Of a DNA stretch of 64,000 nt, positions 34,901-38,302 are shown piece by piece. The DNA comes from a bacterium (GTDB lineage: Bacteria > Margulisbacteria > Marinamargulisbacteria > JABIPA01), in assembly GCA_018698675.1 (NCBI GenBank), contig JABIPA010000065.1, positions 62,001 through 126,000 of the forward strand. The letters are read 5' to 3'. Each line of letters begins with the position of its first letter. Position 1 is the stretch's first letter. Below the pieces are notes generated by a model. The model was not told the origin of the DNA. It saw only the letters and a program-made list of their open reading frames with translations, and searched no databases. The translations under genes were made by a program, and so were the position numbers.

Positions 34901-37900
34901 CTGGTGCATCTTCCGCTTGGCAAACTACTGTACCGGTTATCACCCTAACAGCTACTGACGCAACGCCTGGTTCCGGGATTAACTACATTAAATATAGGTG
35001 GGATAATTCGGATGTATCAGGTGAGACGTCTGTTTCTAGTGGATTAACTATTAATTTCCCTTCGGAAGGTAGTCATCGTTTATATGTTGAGGTTGCTGAT
35101 GTTGCGGGTAATATTTCTTACTGGAATGGTTTGTATAAAGTTGATTCGATTCCCCCAACTATAGAAGCTGATAAAGCATCGTCGGATTGGTATACAAACG
35201 CTATTGGTGATATTACACTTTCGTTAAACGAAGCAGGATCTGGTATTCAACGGGCGGTTTATTCTTGGGATCTGGAGGCGTCTTCGGAAGTTGGGACTAA
35301 TTTCCCTTCAAATTTGAAAGTATATATTCCTTCCGAGGGGGAGCACGTTTTGTATCTTTATGTTAAAGATCATGCAGGTCATGAAGTGGCTTGGTCTGGG
35401 ACTTATAAACAGGATACGAGACGGCCAGCCGTTAGTGCTGACAAAAGTTCTAGTGGTTGGAAAACATCCGAAATTGGACCTATTACAGCTACAGCTTCAG
35501 ATTTAATTCCAGGATCCGGAATAAATTGGGGGATTTCTAAATATAGCTGGAATGGAGAACCTTCTTCAAATTTAGCTGAAAACAGCATACTTACAATTCC
35601 GTCTGAAGGAATGAATAGATTAGCCATATCGGTGTTCGACAACGCATTAAATGAAAGCACGACTTGGGTCGGAGACTATAATCAAGATACTAATGCTCCA
35701 TTTCTTGATATCTCACCCAGGTCTGTTGGATGGTTAGGTGAAAGCCCTACTATATCACTAACATTTGAAGACAATGTTGACCTCTTTTCCTATAAAATTC
35801 GTAAGTGGACAAGTCAAGGTTGGATATCTTCATTTCATGGTGAGACAACTACTATTCCTCGTGAAGGAAAGAATACGCTTCAATTGTCAGCGAGAGATAA
35901 TGCCGGAAATATTACAGATATATCTCATGATTTCTACCTTGATTTAACTCCACCTACAATCTTAGATGAAACATATAATCTTGCAACGGCTAATTTTTAT
36001 GTAATGCATGATATTAAGTACCCCATGGAATTTACTGTCACAGATATTGCTTCTGATACTTTATCTTACACTGTAGAAATCTGGAGAGGGAATTCACGCA
36101 TAAAGGTTTTAGATTCAGGAACAACGCCTAGTGGCTTACCTTTTAATACATCATGGGACGGAAAAAACCAGTCTGGAAAATGGGTCCTTGATTCAATAGA
36201 AAACAATGTAGATTACGAAATCAGGTTAACCGTCGAGGATAACGTAAGAGAGACCGTATTCTCATTAAGAACTATCAAGGTATTATACAATAAACCAGAA
36301 ACTGACTATTTTTATGGGACAGGATCAACTGCTTACAGTGGGAAGAATAAACCAGGTTTATTTGGGAAATCGGGCTCGACAATGTGGGCAGTTGTTCCTT
36401 CGGAAAAGGAATTAATAGTAAAATGGAGTACTGACGGGTTGTCTTGGACTAAGTCTTATATCCATAAATTATCAAGCGCGTCTCTTCGTTTATTTAATTT
36501 TAAACCCTCTTTTAGTTCTGATATTGTTTCTATTTATTTTACTAGTGAAAATAATGTAAAACATGAACTAAAAATACCCAAAATTTATGAAGGGTTTGTT
36601 GAAAATGATCATCTATTGGTACAAGGTGTAAGAAAAGATCACTACAGTTTAGGTACAAATACGCTTGCATCGTTACAACATCACGTTTTTGATCGAGGTG
36701 ATACCATAACCGATGAAGATTTTAATTTTTCTGTAGGTATGGATATGTTTGCAGAGAGTTATAAAGGATTCTTACGGTTACCTTCATCAGAACCATCAGG
36801 TACGTATGAAATCGAGGTTTCAGTAGATGATTCTTTCACTGGGCATATTAACGGAGAATTTGTTGGAACTAGATCTGACAATGGATCCCTTTCCTATAGC
36901 TTGAATTTAACATCCGAATTCCCAGTACCTTTTAGTTTCAATTATTGTGAATATGATCATGGTGCCTATATTCGAATTCGTATTCGTAAAGCAGGCACGT
37001 CGACTTGGCGTGATATTCCTTCGACATGGCTATATCAAGATTGGAATGAACCAAATAGTATGTTAAAAACCTTAGATTCTGCTTTAACAAGCGGAACTTA
37101 TCATCAATTTTTTGATAACCAAGTACGTAATGAAGCATATGATAGTCCTTTTGATAGCAACCAAAATGGTTGGTGGACGGGAAATATATTTAACGATAAT
37201 TTAGAATATTCGTGGGGTACTGATAGACCTCGAGAAATTATTGCTGGTGACGCTGAATATTTTTCTGCTTATGCAAGAAACTACCTATATATCGAGAAAG
37301 AGGCAAATTATAAAATAGATCTAATTAGTGATGATGGCTCTCTTTTGTTTCTTGATGAAACATTTGTTCTCGGTGATTGGAACCATGGTTCAATATCGTT
37401 ATCTGAAACAAAGGTACTTTCACAAGGATTTCATCTTTTCGAACACTTTTATAGAGAGAATGAAATTGACGCTTCTATGTCTATACAACTTTACATCGAC
37501 GAAGACGAAACATCTGGTGAATCATGGGTAGAGATTCCATTGGAAAACCGATTTTATACGACATACTTAAATTATCTAATGGAACCAATTACAAATTCAT
37601 CTTTATCAGCACAATCTGTAAGAAATATTTCAATACAGTCAGCGACAGCAGACACCGATCTAACATTACTAAGCCCATCAAACAACCAGGTATTAAAAAC
37701 AGGAACCCCCGAATTTACATGGTTGTCACCGTCTGCAAATCTTACACACAGAATCAAACTAAGGCACGACGGAGTAAACACAGAATTAGGAAACACCCTA
37801 CCAATCGACACCCCAGACTTTATCTGGGACTTACATCCTGGTGAAATAAATTGGACAGTAGAATCTGGCTTGGCAAAAGCATCCTACACTCCATCTTGGA

Positions 37901-38301
37901 TGGATAGTCTTTCTCCAGGCGCTTGGTCAGCATCGGTATCCATTCCAGAATTAAACGAAGAATCCGCGGTTCAATCGTTTGTTCTTGATCCTCCATTAAA
38001 AATTGATGGTGTATTAAACTACCCTAACCCTTTCAAAGAAAGAACATCAATTCGGTACAAGCTTTCAAAGTCGGTAAACAGGGCTAAGATTCAAATTTTT
38101 AGTATTGGTGGAGCTTTGGTTCGGGAGCTTGAAGGAGATACCGATGCAAGTTCTTCTTTTAAGGAATATCATTCGGTTGAATGGGATGGTAATAACAAAC
38201 ATGGTAAGTCTGTAGTCAATGGCGTTTATATTTATAAACTCACTGTCGAAGGCGAACATGAGACGAAAACATCGATTAATAAACTATTTAAAATGAAATA
38301 A
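7978..38301 (+). CDS. Giant secreted multidomain surface protein (10,107 aa) with hydrolase head and T9SS-like C-terminal domain
   Basis: One uninterrupted frame. Order, seen by motif: signal peptide (1-22). Alpha/beta-hydrolase-like head with FMVHGIN near 35-41 and nucleophile elbow A-H-S-Q-G (Ser182), as in PGAP1-like lipases; the Asp and His of the triad are not assigned. Ig-like modules from about 900. A Trp-rich non-Ig block at about 1980-2600. A ZU5-like segment (about 2780-2920). Ig/FlgD-like modules, including TPNSDGIDDVF near 4288. A long Ig array (about 4490-8500) whose central part carries DxxFWG super-repeats. Nine 91-aa repeats (about 8504-9326). Two PA14-like modules (about 9535-9845). 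A terminal domain with NYPNPF at 10014-10019, then WDGNNKHGKSVVNGVY. The DxAGN turn recurs dozens of times. Known analogy: repeat-rich adhesins with T9SS sorting domains. Function inferred: very long surface fibre with a hydrolytic tip. Confidence 0.9.
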   Translation: MKKGALCLFISIFLLFELAIGGEPYMPSYKDSMVFMVHGINSFRYTWSDPDDKGQLTFDDSNKWGGYLKNDLEIPKEYLKAYSFSDMSGYNEQNMLEFGLSGYDNPGAYDNAPNNQGEIDGIPKTTGITRRSGNTWIKQAQIEYRELLFSDTLINPKEILWGSPNDIPSSLLPKKLVMLAHSQGNFAARGYIQSGALYREKNYFSGDNNRSDVGISDELRTNLEENPLGFYTWPVEKVVFINPTLRGSSIRWYVLFRSLSVLQQMLNNINGFNFELKEPSKKGGAGIDLTDEEKEMYLDGYSDRFKDFVTGDPITPSSIGNGTVINPTAMISNAIGMYAAATSEADLDKMIAEDSFLQWLIQPAFDFDIPGVPAKLSRSDIIVIIANGAPEILDAVFSIWNIGADENSMDRRRFNESIASIAAFFEGMVDSISSLRGPGFTSDELKKLIGEIFERVIIRGKGQGIGIELSVDDILKSAGEIDKIATSLGSQNIPGQSLIEGLKIMAKYSKISTIVAGNIITNQFPNINDESMNGNTNVGWTGAEKDLVDLSPLKKSIEAANVTSREWQPKYRIISGEGSVSLDFELTKKALFVESGIALADNAGFNSRQILGDALPMGIGTTIYDNPYLAATLVSSDFWSNFNNGQRFLSLVTAGIGGVFTKPGDVVVDYDSLHGKGVKELSAAGVDIYSSVPTNYLNELMNGYLVTLVSLDSAFLAYEIFSGVMIPENIKGYVRLGIIFGYGGMASQNIPKIYNDTARHLSVMEKAVDHDYYKDMDKSLYETPIVVIDGVYQRTPDALESEGVTEGIDVEIVPRVVTIPNDDVTKPATILKGILPSANWAGSKILWPSYQLVAGSQPTSNEVIPYTTTFGDENTQVTHLFQRLSTFNIEDTTDQNESDLANDKRLLVQHAEHTYPQSVDALVLTSEQVIFRGTLMDFTPRHPDTKLEMSINFSGWEKINPLNDYGHFEIGPIDLAEGQNVIAFRARNKAGYSSNQILKILKTGITIQPVLDSIKPAQDASINNSTVKLAFSYQNMKYSETIARNIAVDSLKYRNLSEDVMPEQEWKDVELIQTTYEEKAGLNRLNVSATLPNLSDGRYAVVAKAHDDYGTDSFLRYQFTVDTHPPTINVVSPPPMKTKGVSGNLTILYDIQDAIDYESKDVTVALLANGFFGENVVTASNGVSDWIIDISTLKDLEDGDYTLRVKARDKAGNEGTGEGTLTLDNNAPKLSQPNSPLFSEVYNQTDINISSDIYFNEPVKGLVSLSWVGPSETEKGTERRIMTYSVESTINNNQNLVEIDIPLGLESIEDGWHHVSMVLTDEAGNQAFPSQNFLIDRTAPKIELFTGRPLILATSKEAQSINLILKVSDEDIQKGVSGKLELKESGSDTSYSSLSFESLTSGENEFMLNATDLPKGSGTVFLVLTDESGNRSESRLPVIKDGIAPSIDFPGEEDSIDGITAIRGKVMDPDFTNSVGMEKFELLIKPGIFPFSPDSNFSDSPDSNFSDFMNGFEASPDELWVPSRHRPKGIGEKHEGNVEKRSSDILGFLNPLSLDDGDYTIALVVHENGLGITAVSSRVITVSKKTEDLEISDRLGTLSINGLADTYGDSPSEEPGNVKFDVSLSSGEADININIKSVESGYSVNFFGDASSPDYLGTPSIIKEDSFHLYRDTNENIWTITYKASESDTKIDISLVSASGTGIELGSYSGIDSSPTFLKTPLSVSDTALNIGVSGMVNDTFTMTFIPPEGSSVSDPSFSIWTSSGEANYSVYELNSSSLLLGSGNIQANMGSISLDNRDAGSVSVDWDKKIANGAGYVASGEYLVHATAIAKEGSGYKVATQSIVINTPFTVNAGWSKQNLMDVQDGSVSSAIPEFEFQENLDWINLFLNPSKSAKVSVKVLELKDDGSTQEMVPLFTDRIIHPVSDDYAHSIKWDGKKYNGGSWGFVENGRYLFSATVTPLGDGEPVTFTSEFSITNSNIEAGEMEGYINPIGTSISLNDEQIGSNIVGNAGFIWRAKASGKVYPPIDYSFKINVEDALEKVTAYPYIPYVFVAHRWFDAVKVRIEARIKGQVIYHGYTGWDHGWEGATDHINERVFYQDYTFEKDDLGETIRLEGVADLAYKEFNPGLLGGQPDLGFDDWRLHLRFLVQDVQTEGDEDKWIEMDKLEAKLTFKGWPSQRRDMFSLVSKGKEVLIDKPSNDVVSEKGMFSARTVIWRENGKDVKVHFKWDVGLEENMNYSRVNNRFYPWFGYVNANIENGDANFDFQNHFNNYRTLGFPNTRYFNKPLDEYKKEMNDIYAVRTVSPGKDIPEDVFKNMLEKDYPVTTTPTLGASYRTYLLGEHFELLMVNQDEVGSFYTVEPEPTIVDGIITEDETRGSLEAVSLNYTVKTDKKQVILLPWPKSKLQKRLVGLLNTKGQEAFELVNSKTNDVYNLLKGQARKVKISKLFLSPETDGDGVFNLYTDALIHIPNSDNDAVLEETFHRTFSRNEGELTRDGERSTITLFSASDLFKRFNNNINFPVNVLINDYKLRISEVTSTPNELSVIFDGERDDMALLSASESAGSSSLVATIINNTWESDWDSSLDPNLGSHDEGWISHTISRWEDPHFVDGATGQISMESSYPKRRKEEGENINSLFWNDRQGNPHLDIESWNVDLLDRDGKPHTDLFVKSITNGQFVPADAFFEIGLTKVSAGKAFIPISPMNAAIGGVLSVSGPNGWDKIGTFEEGKNLYLDLSRRNGEQLLRIDKEGVVVTKKIHIGTPIKKDSENSFDVITAGYGRVQLEIEKETFPDDKLLTITPVQLDELHISNLPDISDLDFMPIVEILPETPSADFTLSRNAKIIYQYTKDEYAAIKNGTYPGVTDKGINLDDVHIYHISESGKLEKAKTLPTGTDRMVMRNGKQVYQITAFLEHFSIYAGIEGVIPDQPTLLTSEIYTQEKADLIGYIEKKVPKGQVTPMLYDDDDPYFSDPDDETPPTEITRRSGVEWLIDSPSFNLRIKNIELPEGDHYVTLTYKEDELDIINRPYVTARIIKDQTTPSLKVLKIGMEDIPSWGAEVYFSPVEDSDKTLSLKMFPSEIGTVMWQISDLDGVIHISSIFEDVTEAGVTLNWNGLTETNKELDSGWYESVLSMVDRAGNTAQISSTRLFLDYEKPNLSFDIKPRFSMTSNQNWVFSMSDNGALHSLIIKVQDSEGNEVEESFNVTPQLTIDPRRFFIDRSFEGKDGPYLISLQLKDKSGLIVEDSAEIIKDDTPPQAFWDPPFNGVLSINAEQAENGIPLSLLFTDSLSTSSNLIAQVSVTPNNYWVAESRESPLVTTIPKRAWTDGISLYKLVAKVFDGLNLRQITQSVRVVTDMPVPMKIAEIPKILSSRSGSTTSDSKWGSVTSVYKHQPLNLDLIFNRAVKPSVVINYLSEKGKETAVFSSINDKDFNAQYSELATQFKWEWKPSVLPTTGTYNILINFEDDLKNVSSWNTTVKFNHQAPIVSFPTHDGVWPVEDIQSYYDGKSISIGNLTDEQWYWKGETVSTSNLSALTGSGTLGYTINSKNESGHTTQLMGRLQVDGSPPLLLFSDLLATKDPWIASGNFVVEGTVNDLETPDGVTVSIDRGEKRVTATIEEQSFSGILSFEGEAEGTYPLVIQARDKWGHVSQFNKNIRLDRTAPTLSDFSISKTVYKFNEDTLKVDVSLHVIETGSSSVLFSWSFLNESGLTEGEQLVSSNSTSAFQLPLPESKNGTGFRTETLRWTITDTAGLTLSGQEPITVIDSIPDPSLTFTNTFGSVDKPLAFMLSYPSIPALDLTARVYLTKEESEISVLYDGVLTGLPTEWTVPVSPDYEDGDYRILSQLVVDGRIIKETLSSRDDPLLIQNEPLDLSNVMVAPIAGPLYPISLMLSPELPKVIQSMSVDIRLPSGPLTPLTEISNSDGSYSYEAPESNGDYILKLSVISVFGRSSELEFPVSIDTIKPTMTFSESTYSFKAYADGEKNLSFTTSEEILNTQISILDASGNELSGMSLPVNWSSDTAGSILWKGLKSPSAYWEEGLYTVQVSITDMVNNSQTSSFTIEQFLDFPNVWMEAEFEAMNPALGEKSFIVHATQSLTDATLKIVKTSGSSTIQTIWDNASIEKGDHPIIFEGKDSNGALLADGYYEIQLDAVAADGSDVSNKLRLQLKSRGPDIIPRLETNAMGPEGSVTITNVDPDPSWKIEINLTKADKSYIGRLKMNPHYEEVSSDFWTIKNSDNSLNLSLEGDYQLHIKVTDAAENFSETWLPFSAYSELTASITYKGPTFFTPNSDGIDDVFDAELLISGSEESYLMNAWIESDGGRLLRQFRDKQVVSNGESISVIWDGIDEQSVEMEDGKYWLVAALVDGNEQELTKESLPILMIRDMLDVIGDDTLWSFNPALNDPGTLSLTVTASQTLKTYDSGTVEVNAVMDGKSFFSVGVKAKESSQIEVPIVSLIELEDGIYPVQMSLEDEYFGLRTHLLGNITIDTLVPSAPSIVSTGFATYDTSLRVTVDAETDSELNVSLFDEELGSYQLVLNQKLSDASFVSGTDEDDSMSRYLVDIPLVSGLNLLQLESVDSAQNTSNTLDNMYVWKETSRPTLTSIDVPLIASSSFTVTLGFSKPMRPVLGDSWVAVGDESIRPSTIDWQDPSTFNVGFDVVTLNSTLALTFDSLDIGHSGVSGVWVSGLEDIAYADLLLESVSSSLDHIVATLILDSIVPSAPVIDVSSRTSGDSLVIVDGEIDTTYIVYESDLVIEEGQMETATQSVTLDLSEGVHDLEFSLKDSAGNESERVSGSIRVDISTPVISDFSFDEGPHSTGTVTVSITVSDNDGIHSSYSDTESTTSDGISVLFNDESMVMEEETLTISDIDDIGFSKTTIERLYSITISDDTTQGTADIVVTVTDKTGNESVSSNTSMLIDTIEPRAPGLEEIPYIIGRIEQTFLVDAEQGSLLSLFANDSLVSDTLVSENPHYLSLDLDEDIYSLKAFSTDMADNVSPTSTHSLVVDLTDPLLTSLSSSYASLSLNSPSSSIEISDGKFDIFVSVDDDHFWGANSPSNTSDDESNLTDLPSALSVYFNSENIPFTDASQVDGQTIFRFASSILPVQINEESIEPSINSEAIDSGHQLSEDIVDGRVDLQIDLNDAAGNSVSVVNQSFILDRAAPDKPTVTFLSDTRTVENENTINSINAITGMPTYLTNLNDVSFQFNGDAMTSLHYLDLINGDATKLIDSFDFDGDETFNFNLDEGDHQLTTTLYDIAGNSSAINEHMLVIDQTHPLISGLPYVLQYQSTGNLEVSAVITDSHFWGPSLGTDSDLITEEILKRPSAVVAFINEVPMTLHHSSLKNGASTFEFGIVLEPLITDSELVQTGAASILDGISTLVIQATDAAGNLSEVTNTKILIDRVAPIVPSLSFENYEDTTLFDGVILSTKNIHTLRIIGESGTIIRVDDEMEMSPTFVTSINDFDGDTTVGLSLAEGEHLITVSSTDFAGNVSTQTQVIVIDTIQPLLSGLPDSPRHETIGDISISLLIEDLNFWGPINGTGGLNFEDNLLTRPDAVTVLFNETPMELESTSPSGNRTQLNYTLNFEAGFAPDGPSTLRVTLSDAAGNTRVESSDNLIIDTVRPEIPTIEIETYDRTQNASFLTADSVVTLNILGESGTTLDLVMERDDVQTLLHTEVSFNGDISIPVELNENNQSVRVVLTDTAGNTSETIQSLVLDTTQALILDFPINTYYQSSQNVELSFTLEDSHFWGPNLGTGSETDAQEIEDRPDAVSVLVNDRPMVRDQVTPFQDKTQLRYIFPFDETNPLDDGVAELVITAFDKSGNTSSIQLSDLIIDTVIPAAPQFNGLVDLTPLKEISFTVDSELGSTLTLNDNGILSASITSVDVQTELTISVSEGVHDFVAYSTDLAGNTSSQTSFSFVADHTIPTVNQLNLLGNRDVTFDDKRLFSVIFSEPMDTDTRPTISVRLKSGDRFVPSYNFISSTVLSGELSYQLGDDGDSVFEISGGIDLAGNQMSGIVREGYRVDTISPLVPQLTGLLPTSNSSTVTFNVIGELNSSLFIYEGENVIHSGLMESSPQLVSILLGEGAHDLRVFLSDAAGNRSLDEESSLFVDLTTIQVTDVVLEDEPDVTDPSIETSVLPSGSYHVRIDFSESIDRSVSASITIKNGSGEIVSHTLSSLSTTDLRLNVHYDDLDSGQSTLLLDDIFDTAGNKLVPFSYDLYFIDAVEPLPPVFLDPVFLSKDSNPQFRVSGEEHSELNMFLDDSLQFTTDVEDTPHGFHLFLEPGTHVLRAQLTDDAGNHSLSATHDIIIDQTPPTFITASGPSGSFTQETVTFSITVSDSYLWGRSYEETMPTVSASINQRTLSFKSYKSENDSLNQTTTFIFETSISNSDTQGPANVTFIVQDFAGNQLNHEWTDLVIDTVNPNQPSILNFEPLVNSSNISFDITSDPSSTIEMLDNGVIIATSSRLDGVYQLHLSFTEGNHYLELIAIDEAGNRSSSSNYGLVVDLSQAVFSDISILDNYEQGNSISLNFSISDGHFWGSQHSTGSESDALHWASRLNSIGAYFNEKPFVIDRVTGLDGKTFVDATYSIPQNETQGIGIVRLSSLDKAGNISSTINSTIFIDTINPVAPSPLSAESLIDQSIYTATFNVEIGTRLTVVEDGLNLVTIENSVNPQAISVALSEGIHHLDLFLTDDHGNESDVYEQSVVVDLTPPVVFGLPQEIRYKNEGLFDLVFSIHDINFWGPSLGTGSADDTDQLENRMSSIVADFNGNPLIVKSILSDGGDSLLTYEIPIYGESDPFPSTQGLSSFSITLTDAVGHVTSTSNQSFIIDTIAPNKAIFSRSIDGITQILTQGDNILIDTVTPTFTITAEEFSTLSIYGEQDGENLELKTISQFNGDEVVSLNLTEGIHLLKAYVADRAGNISQESTFTVIVDTTSPVISNVPSIRTYHSVGDIDVSFSIEDINFWGSSHGTGSLDHSSEIQSNPNAISVMFGSLPMTLLTATVNGNTMDLVYRLSLVSLSDDPENGVDLTSIQGDVSLIITATDAIGNSATETNSSFVIDTISPLGVSFSYTDELNQTHAVSENETVLFSQSSVTLNLFSENQSDVLLYDEINGVSSPLVDIQNSTGSEVLNLTLSEGTHLLTARQIDLAGNLSPSTSIQLVIDKTPPVIADLPTETTYQSFGDFDVSFTVSDTNFWGALLGTGSVDDSNNFAENPSAVSVSLGGRQLSFVESTSSNDQLTLLYRLSLDTESSIDYSSFQGQLDLVVTAVDRIGNLNRITNPFIFVDTVSPVSPLIDEPANHVGESNLEEPGVLLVNDIAVDVEISGESGSRLELYDAFEGETSLLMTIGSFSGSDVVGLSLLEGFHHLSAKLIDLSGNESIHSEFTVLVDLSSPQISGLPTTISYAKEGPLQVSVSVLDDHFWGLSDPTGSLNDSNRLLARPTAITALLNGNPMSLTSIQANGVYSDLVFQTDIKDDQDPINPQQQGIASLQIDAIDKAGNLSTTLNTTIIVDTIAPISPVFDESIYPFINGAGLTNLSSVDVRITGEHDTHLSLFDTVDSMETTLYTNPEFDGNETISLSLVEGTHSLSSVLDDKAGNQSSMSTYNLVIDQTAPVLTNLTIISSPVSSNRTLSFAATFSEDLNPSQLPSLSFITEPGVERASQFVFDGGSNLSGTIQFFDGDDGQSAFVVKSYSDMASNMGLEQSEPGFVVDTISPVIHSVQVMDSNGMEDSSPLWFSDKSIVIIFSEPVTEGLVNFGAQALTVIKESDTRWIASLSQSTLTTLGNGSHLLQIVGFKDFAGNTISNFSSSKDLDIRAPLIQDVSYSMDHFNGYLTSSELSAQNLSLGVGDLMVSINMTEHVLYPSFELLVDGVSVQLSPVGSVQTFNSGLFTATLVKEDILSFDHNNLDTRLNAVSGKDNAGNSIDSGDFLSTADLEAPVIVSHEVVNGLSVDRNNTYYAVIKPYGISGEQDRVNLRFEMNEEALNPVMDIREVSTNVLVKSLSTYTQLDDEGTWFDFVWDGTDDNGDLVGNRREEHFYRASIYSTDRAGNAAVSNTDGYIKVQHMDLTPDWISTNLSSPVAPSLGINNRVHLQFQTEVLDHAIRTSADFREMYPEQSFNLFSSTQIWGTQRTEIYQGTSGLDVNGLTLKRTFESNVTNPFTPIDVYWDGRDELGTLVDDGIYSFRIVVTDLANNFYESDVRTGTIDNTSPVIQSASILSDHTSSNTVGVSYVISDNSDTDMYAQSMTSLLTPIPTSTGSLISNTVTILPVDGSQRIWFQAKDAAGNTSASTYDTVVRDTIVPDASVNWIGGRLALDGATIETTQDLQLTITPNDVNFDEGTVTFLGQSQSFTSTATKTIQINSGTYIENLTLHLQDMAGLTKEIIYSISVDTDAPTFTLGSVYATRTSALVSPTLSTISDTHLPLKIWRKLNQGSFELVSQLESHTNGAVSQVIDSITLPSEGLYSIAYKVEDGFGNTSPVQTVSTHFDSSDPVITVSPTGSTAWRTSAIGNISISASDSGTGVNELIYLWNSSSWGSAVPVPANGLVTIPSEGDHTLWIKAVDNAGNIKTIAHQYKQDTHAPSSGHTPTPSGWSTTTIGPITLSANDTSPGSGLGINRYTWNSSNFSSGTTYNSGNSVTIPSEGSHVLRTQATDAAGNVGSSSYWIYRQDTLHPIVSANKSSSNWSTSTIGTITLSSSDTSPGSGLSSMSYEWNDSSMSSPASFTNGQTINGPSDGSHTLYLKATDVAGNETTWSGDYKQDRSNPVVSGTLSDPNWRTSYVTGVTLSTEDDSSGSGLNESRYYLGGNSDEDAARAGTPFINGYRINVYSEGTNYLHIYANDKAGRESAIWTGIYKIDTIHPIASANKSYVGWRRDRIEIIGNITLSASDSVSGVYSAKYWWGDSDVSAGTEFSNGDTITIPSEGENTLFVQSWDVAGNASEPWSGVYNVDSSYPEILVTGASSAWQTTVPVITLTATDATPGSGINYIKYRWDNSDVSGETSVSSGLTINFPSEGSHRLYVEVADVAGNISYWNGLYKVDSIPPTIEADKASSDWYTNAIGDITLSLNEAGSGIQRAVYSWDLEASSEVGTNFPSNLKVYIPSEGEHVLYLYVKDHAGHEVAWSGTYKQDTRRPAVSADKSSSGWKTSEIGPITATASDLIPGSGINWGISKYSWNGEPSSNLAENSILTIPSEGMNRLAISVFDNALNESTTWVGDYNQDTNAPFLDISPRSVGWLGESPTISLTFEDNVDLFSYKIRKWTSQGWISSFHGETTTIPREGKNTLQLSARDNAGNITDISHDFYLDLTPPTILDETYNLATANFYVMHDIKYPMEFTVTDIASDTLSYTVEIWRGNSRIKVLDSGTTPSGLPFNTSWDGKNQSGKWVLDSIENNVDYEIRLTVEDNVRETVFSLRTIKVLYNKPETDYFYGTGSTAYSGKNKPGLFGKSGSTMWAVVPSEKELIVKWSTDGLSWTKSYIHKLSSASLRLFNFKPSFSSDIVSIYFTSENNVKHELKIPKIYEGFVENDHLLVQGVRKDHYSLGTNTLASLQHHVFDRGDTITDEDFNFSVGMDMFAESYKGFLRLPSSEPSGTYEIEVSVDDSFTGHINGEFVGTRSDNGSLSYSLNLTSEFPVPFSFNYCEYDHGAYIRIRIRKAGTSTWRDIPSTWLYQDWNEPNSMLKTLDSALTSGTYHQFFDNQVRNEAYDSPFDSNQNGWWTGNIFNDNLEYSWGTDRPREIIAGDAEYFSAYARNYLYIEKEANYKIDLISDDGSLLFLDETFVLGDWNHGSISLSETKVLSQGFHLFEHFYRENEIDASMSIQLYIDEDETSGESWVEIPLENRFYTTYLNYLMEPITNSSLSAQSVRNISIQSATADTDLTLLSPSNNQVLKTGTPEFTWLSPSANLTHRIKLRHDGVNTELGNTLPIDTPDFIWDLHPGEINWTVESGLAKASYTPSWMDSLSPGAWSASVSIPELNEESAVQSFVLDPPLKIDGVLNYPNPFKERTSIRYKLSKSVNRAKIQIFSIGGALVRELEGDTDASSSFKEYHSVEWDGNNKHGKSVVNGVYIYKLTVEGEHETKTSINKLFKMK
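12451..12498 (+). repeat. Perfect 24-bp tandem duplication inside the giant gene
   Basis: Two adjacent copies encode SPDSNFSD twice; they differ only at the last base. Being a multiple of three it preserves the frame. It lies in a linker between Ig-like modules. Confidence 0.9.
22744..30855 (+). repeat. Super-repeat array with DxxFWG signature, about 690 bp per unit
   Basis: Each unit encodes about 225 residues, apparently two Ig-like domains. One has the pattern LSEGxHxL...D.AGN...ID.T.P. The other has D-x-[HN]-F-W-G followed by GTGS, a Pro/Ala/Val strand and a P-M-x-L strand. FWG signatures fall near 23137, 23900, 24590, 25232, 27612, 28216, 28901, 29596 and 30278, with a variant LWG near 27025. 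The gap around 25900-26900 holds Ig modules lacking the signature. Confidence 0.8.
33487..35955 (+). repeat. Nine tandem repeats of about 274 bp (91 aa)
   Basis: A second repeat class follows the Ig super-repeats. Each unit has an invariant early Trp (SxxW), an IGxITLSxxD strand, GSGL or a variant, a central Y-x-W strand, an IPSEG turn, D-x-A-G-N or a variant, and ends in a Y-K-Q-D-T-x-x-P-like linker. Units are divergent at DNA level, unlike the LRR repeats at 2541-3249, so this array is older or evolves under stronger diversification. Confidence 0.8.
38005..38298 (+). other. C-terminal domain of the giant protein, T9SS/FlgD-Ig style
   Basis: About 98 residues with NYPNPF, an IRYKLS strand, a KIQIFSIGGALVREL strand pair, WDGNNKHGKSV and GVYIYKLTVEG, ending in basic residues. 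This strand order matches the FlgD-Ig-like, type A T9SS C-terminal sorting domain. By family knowledge such domains direct passage through the SprA/PorV outer-membrane translocon. Confidence 0.8.
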
Positions 38302-38302
38302 C

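Noticed and set aside
7978..38301. Artefactual giant frame produced by repeat misassembly.
   Set aside because: The repeat units are divergent at DNA level, the domain order is sensible from signal peptide to sorting domain, and the genes on both sides are consistent with an operon. Only the exact unit number remains uncertain.
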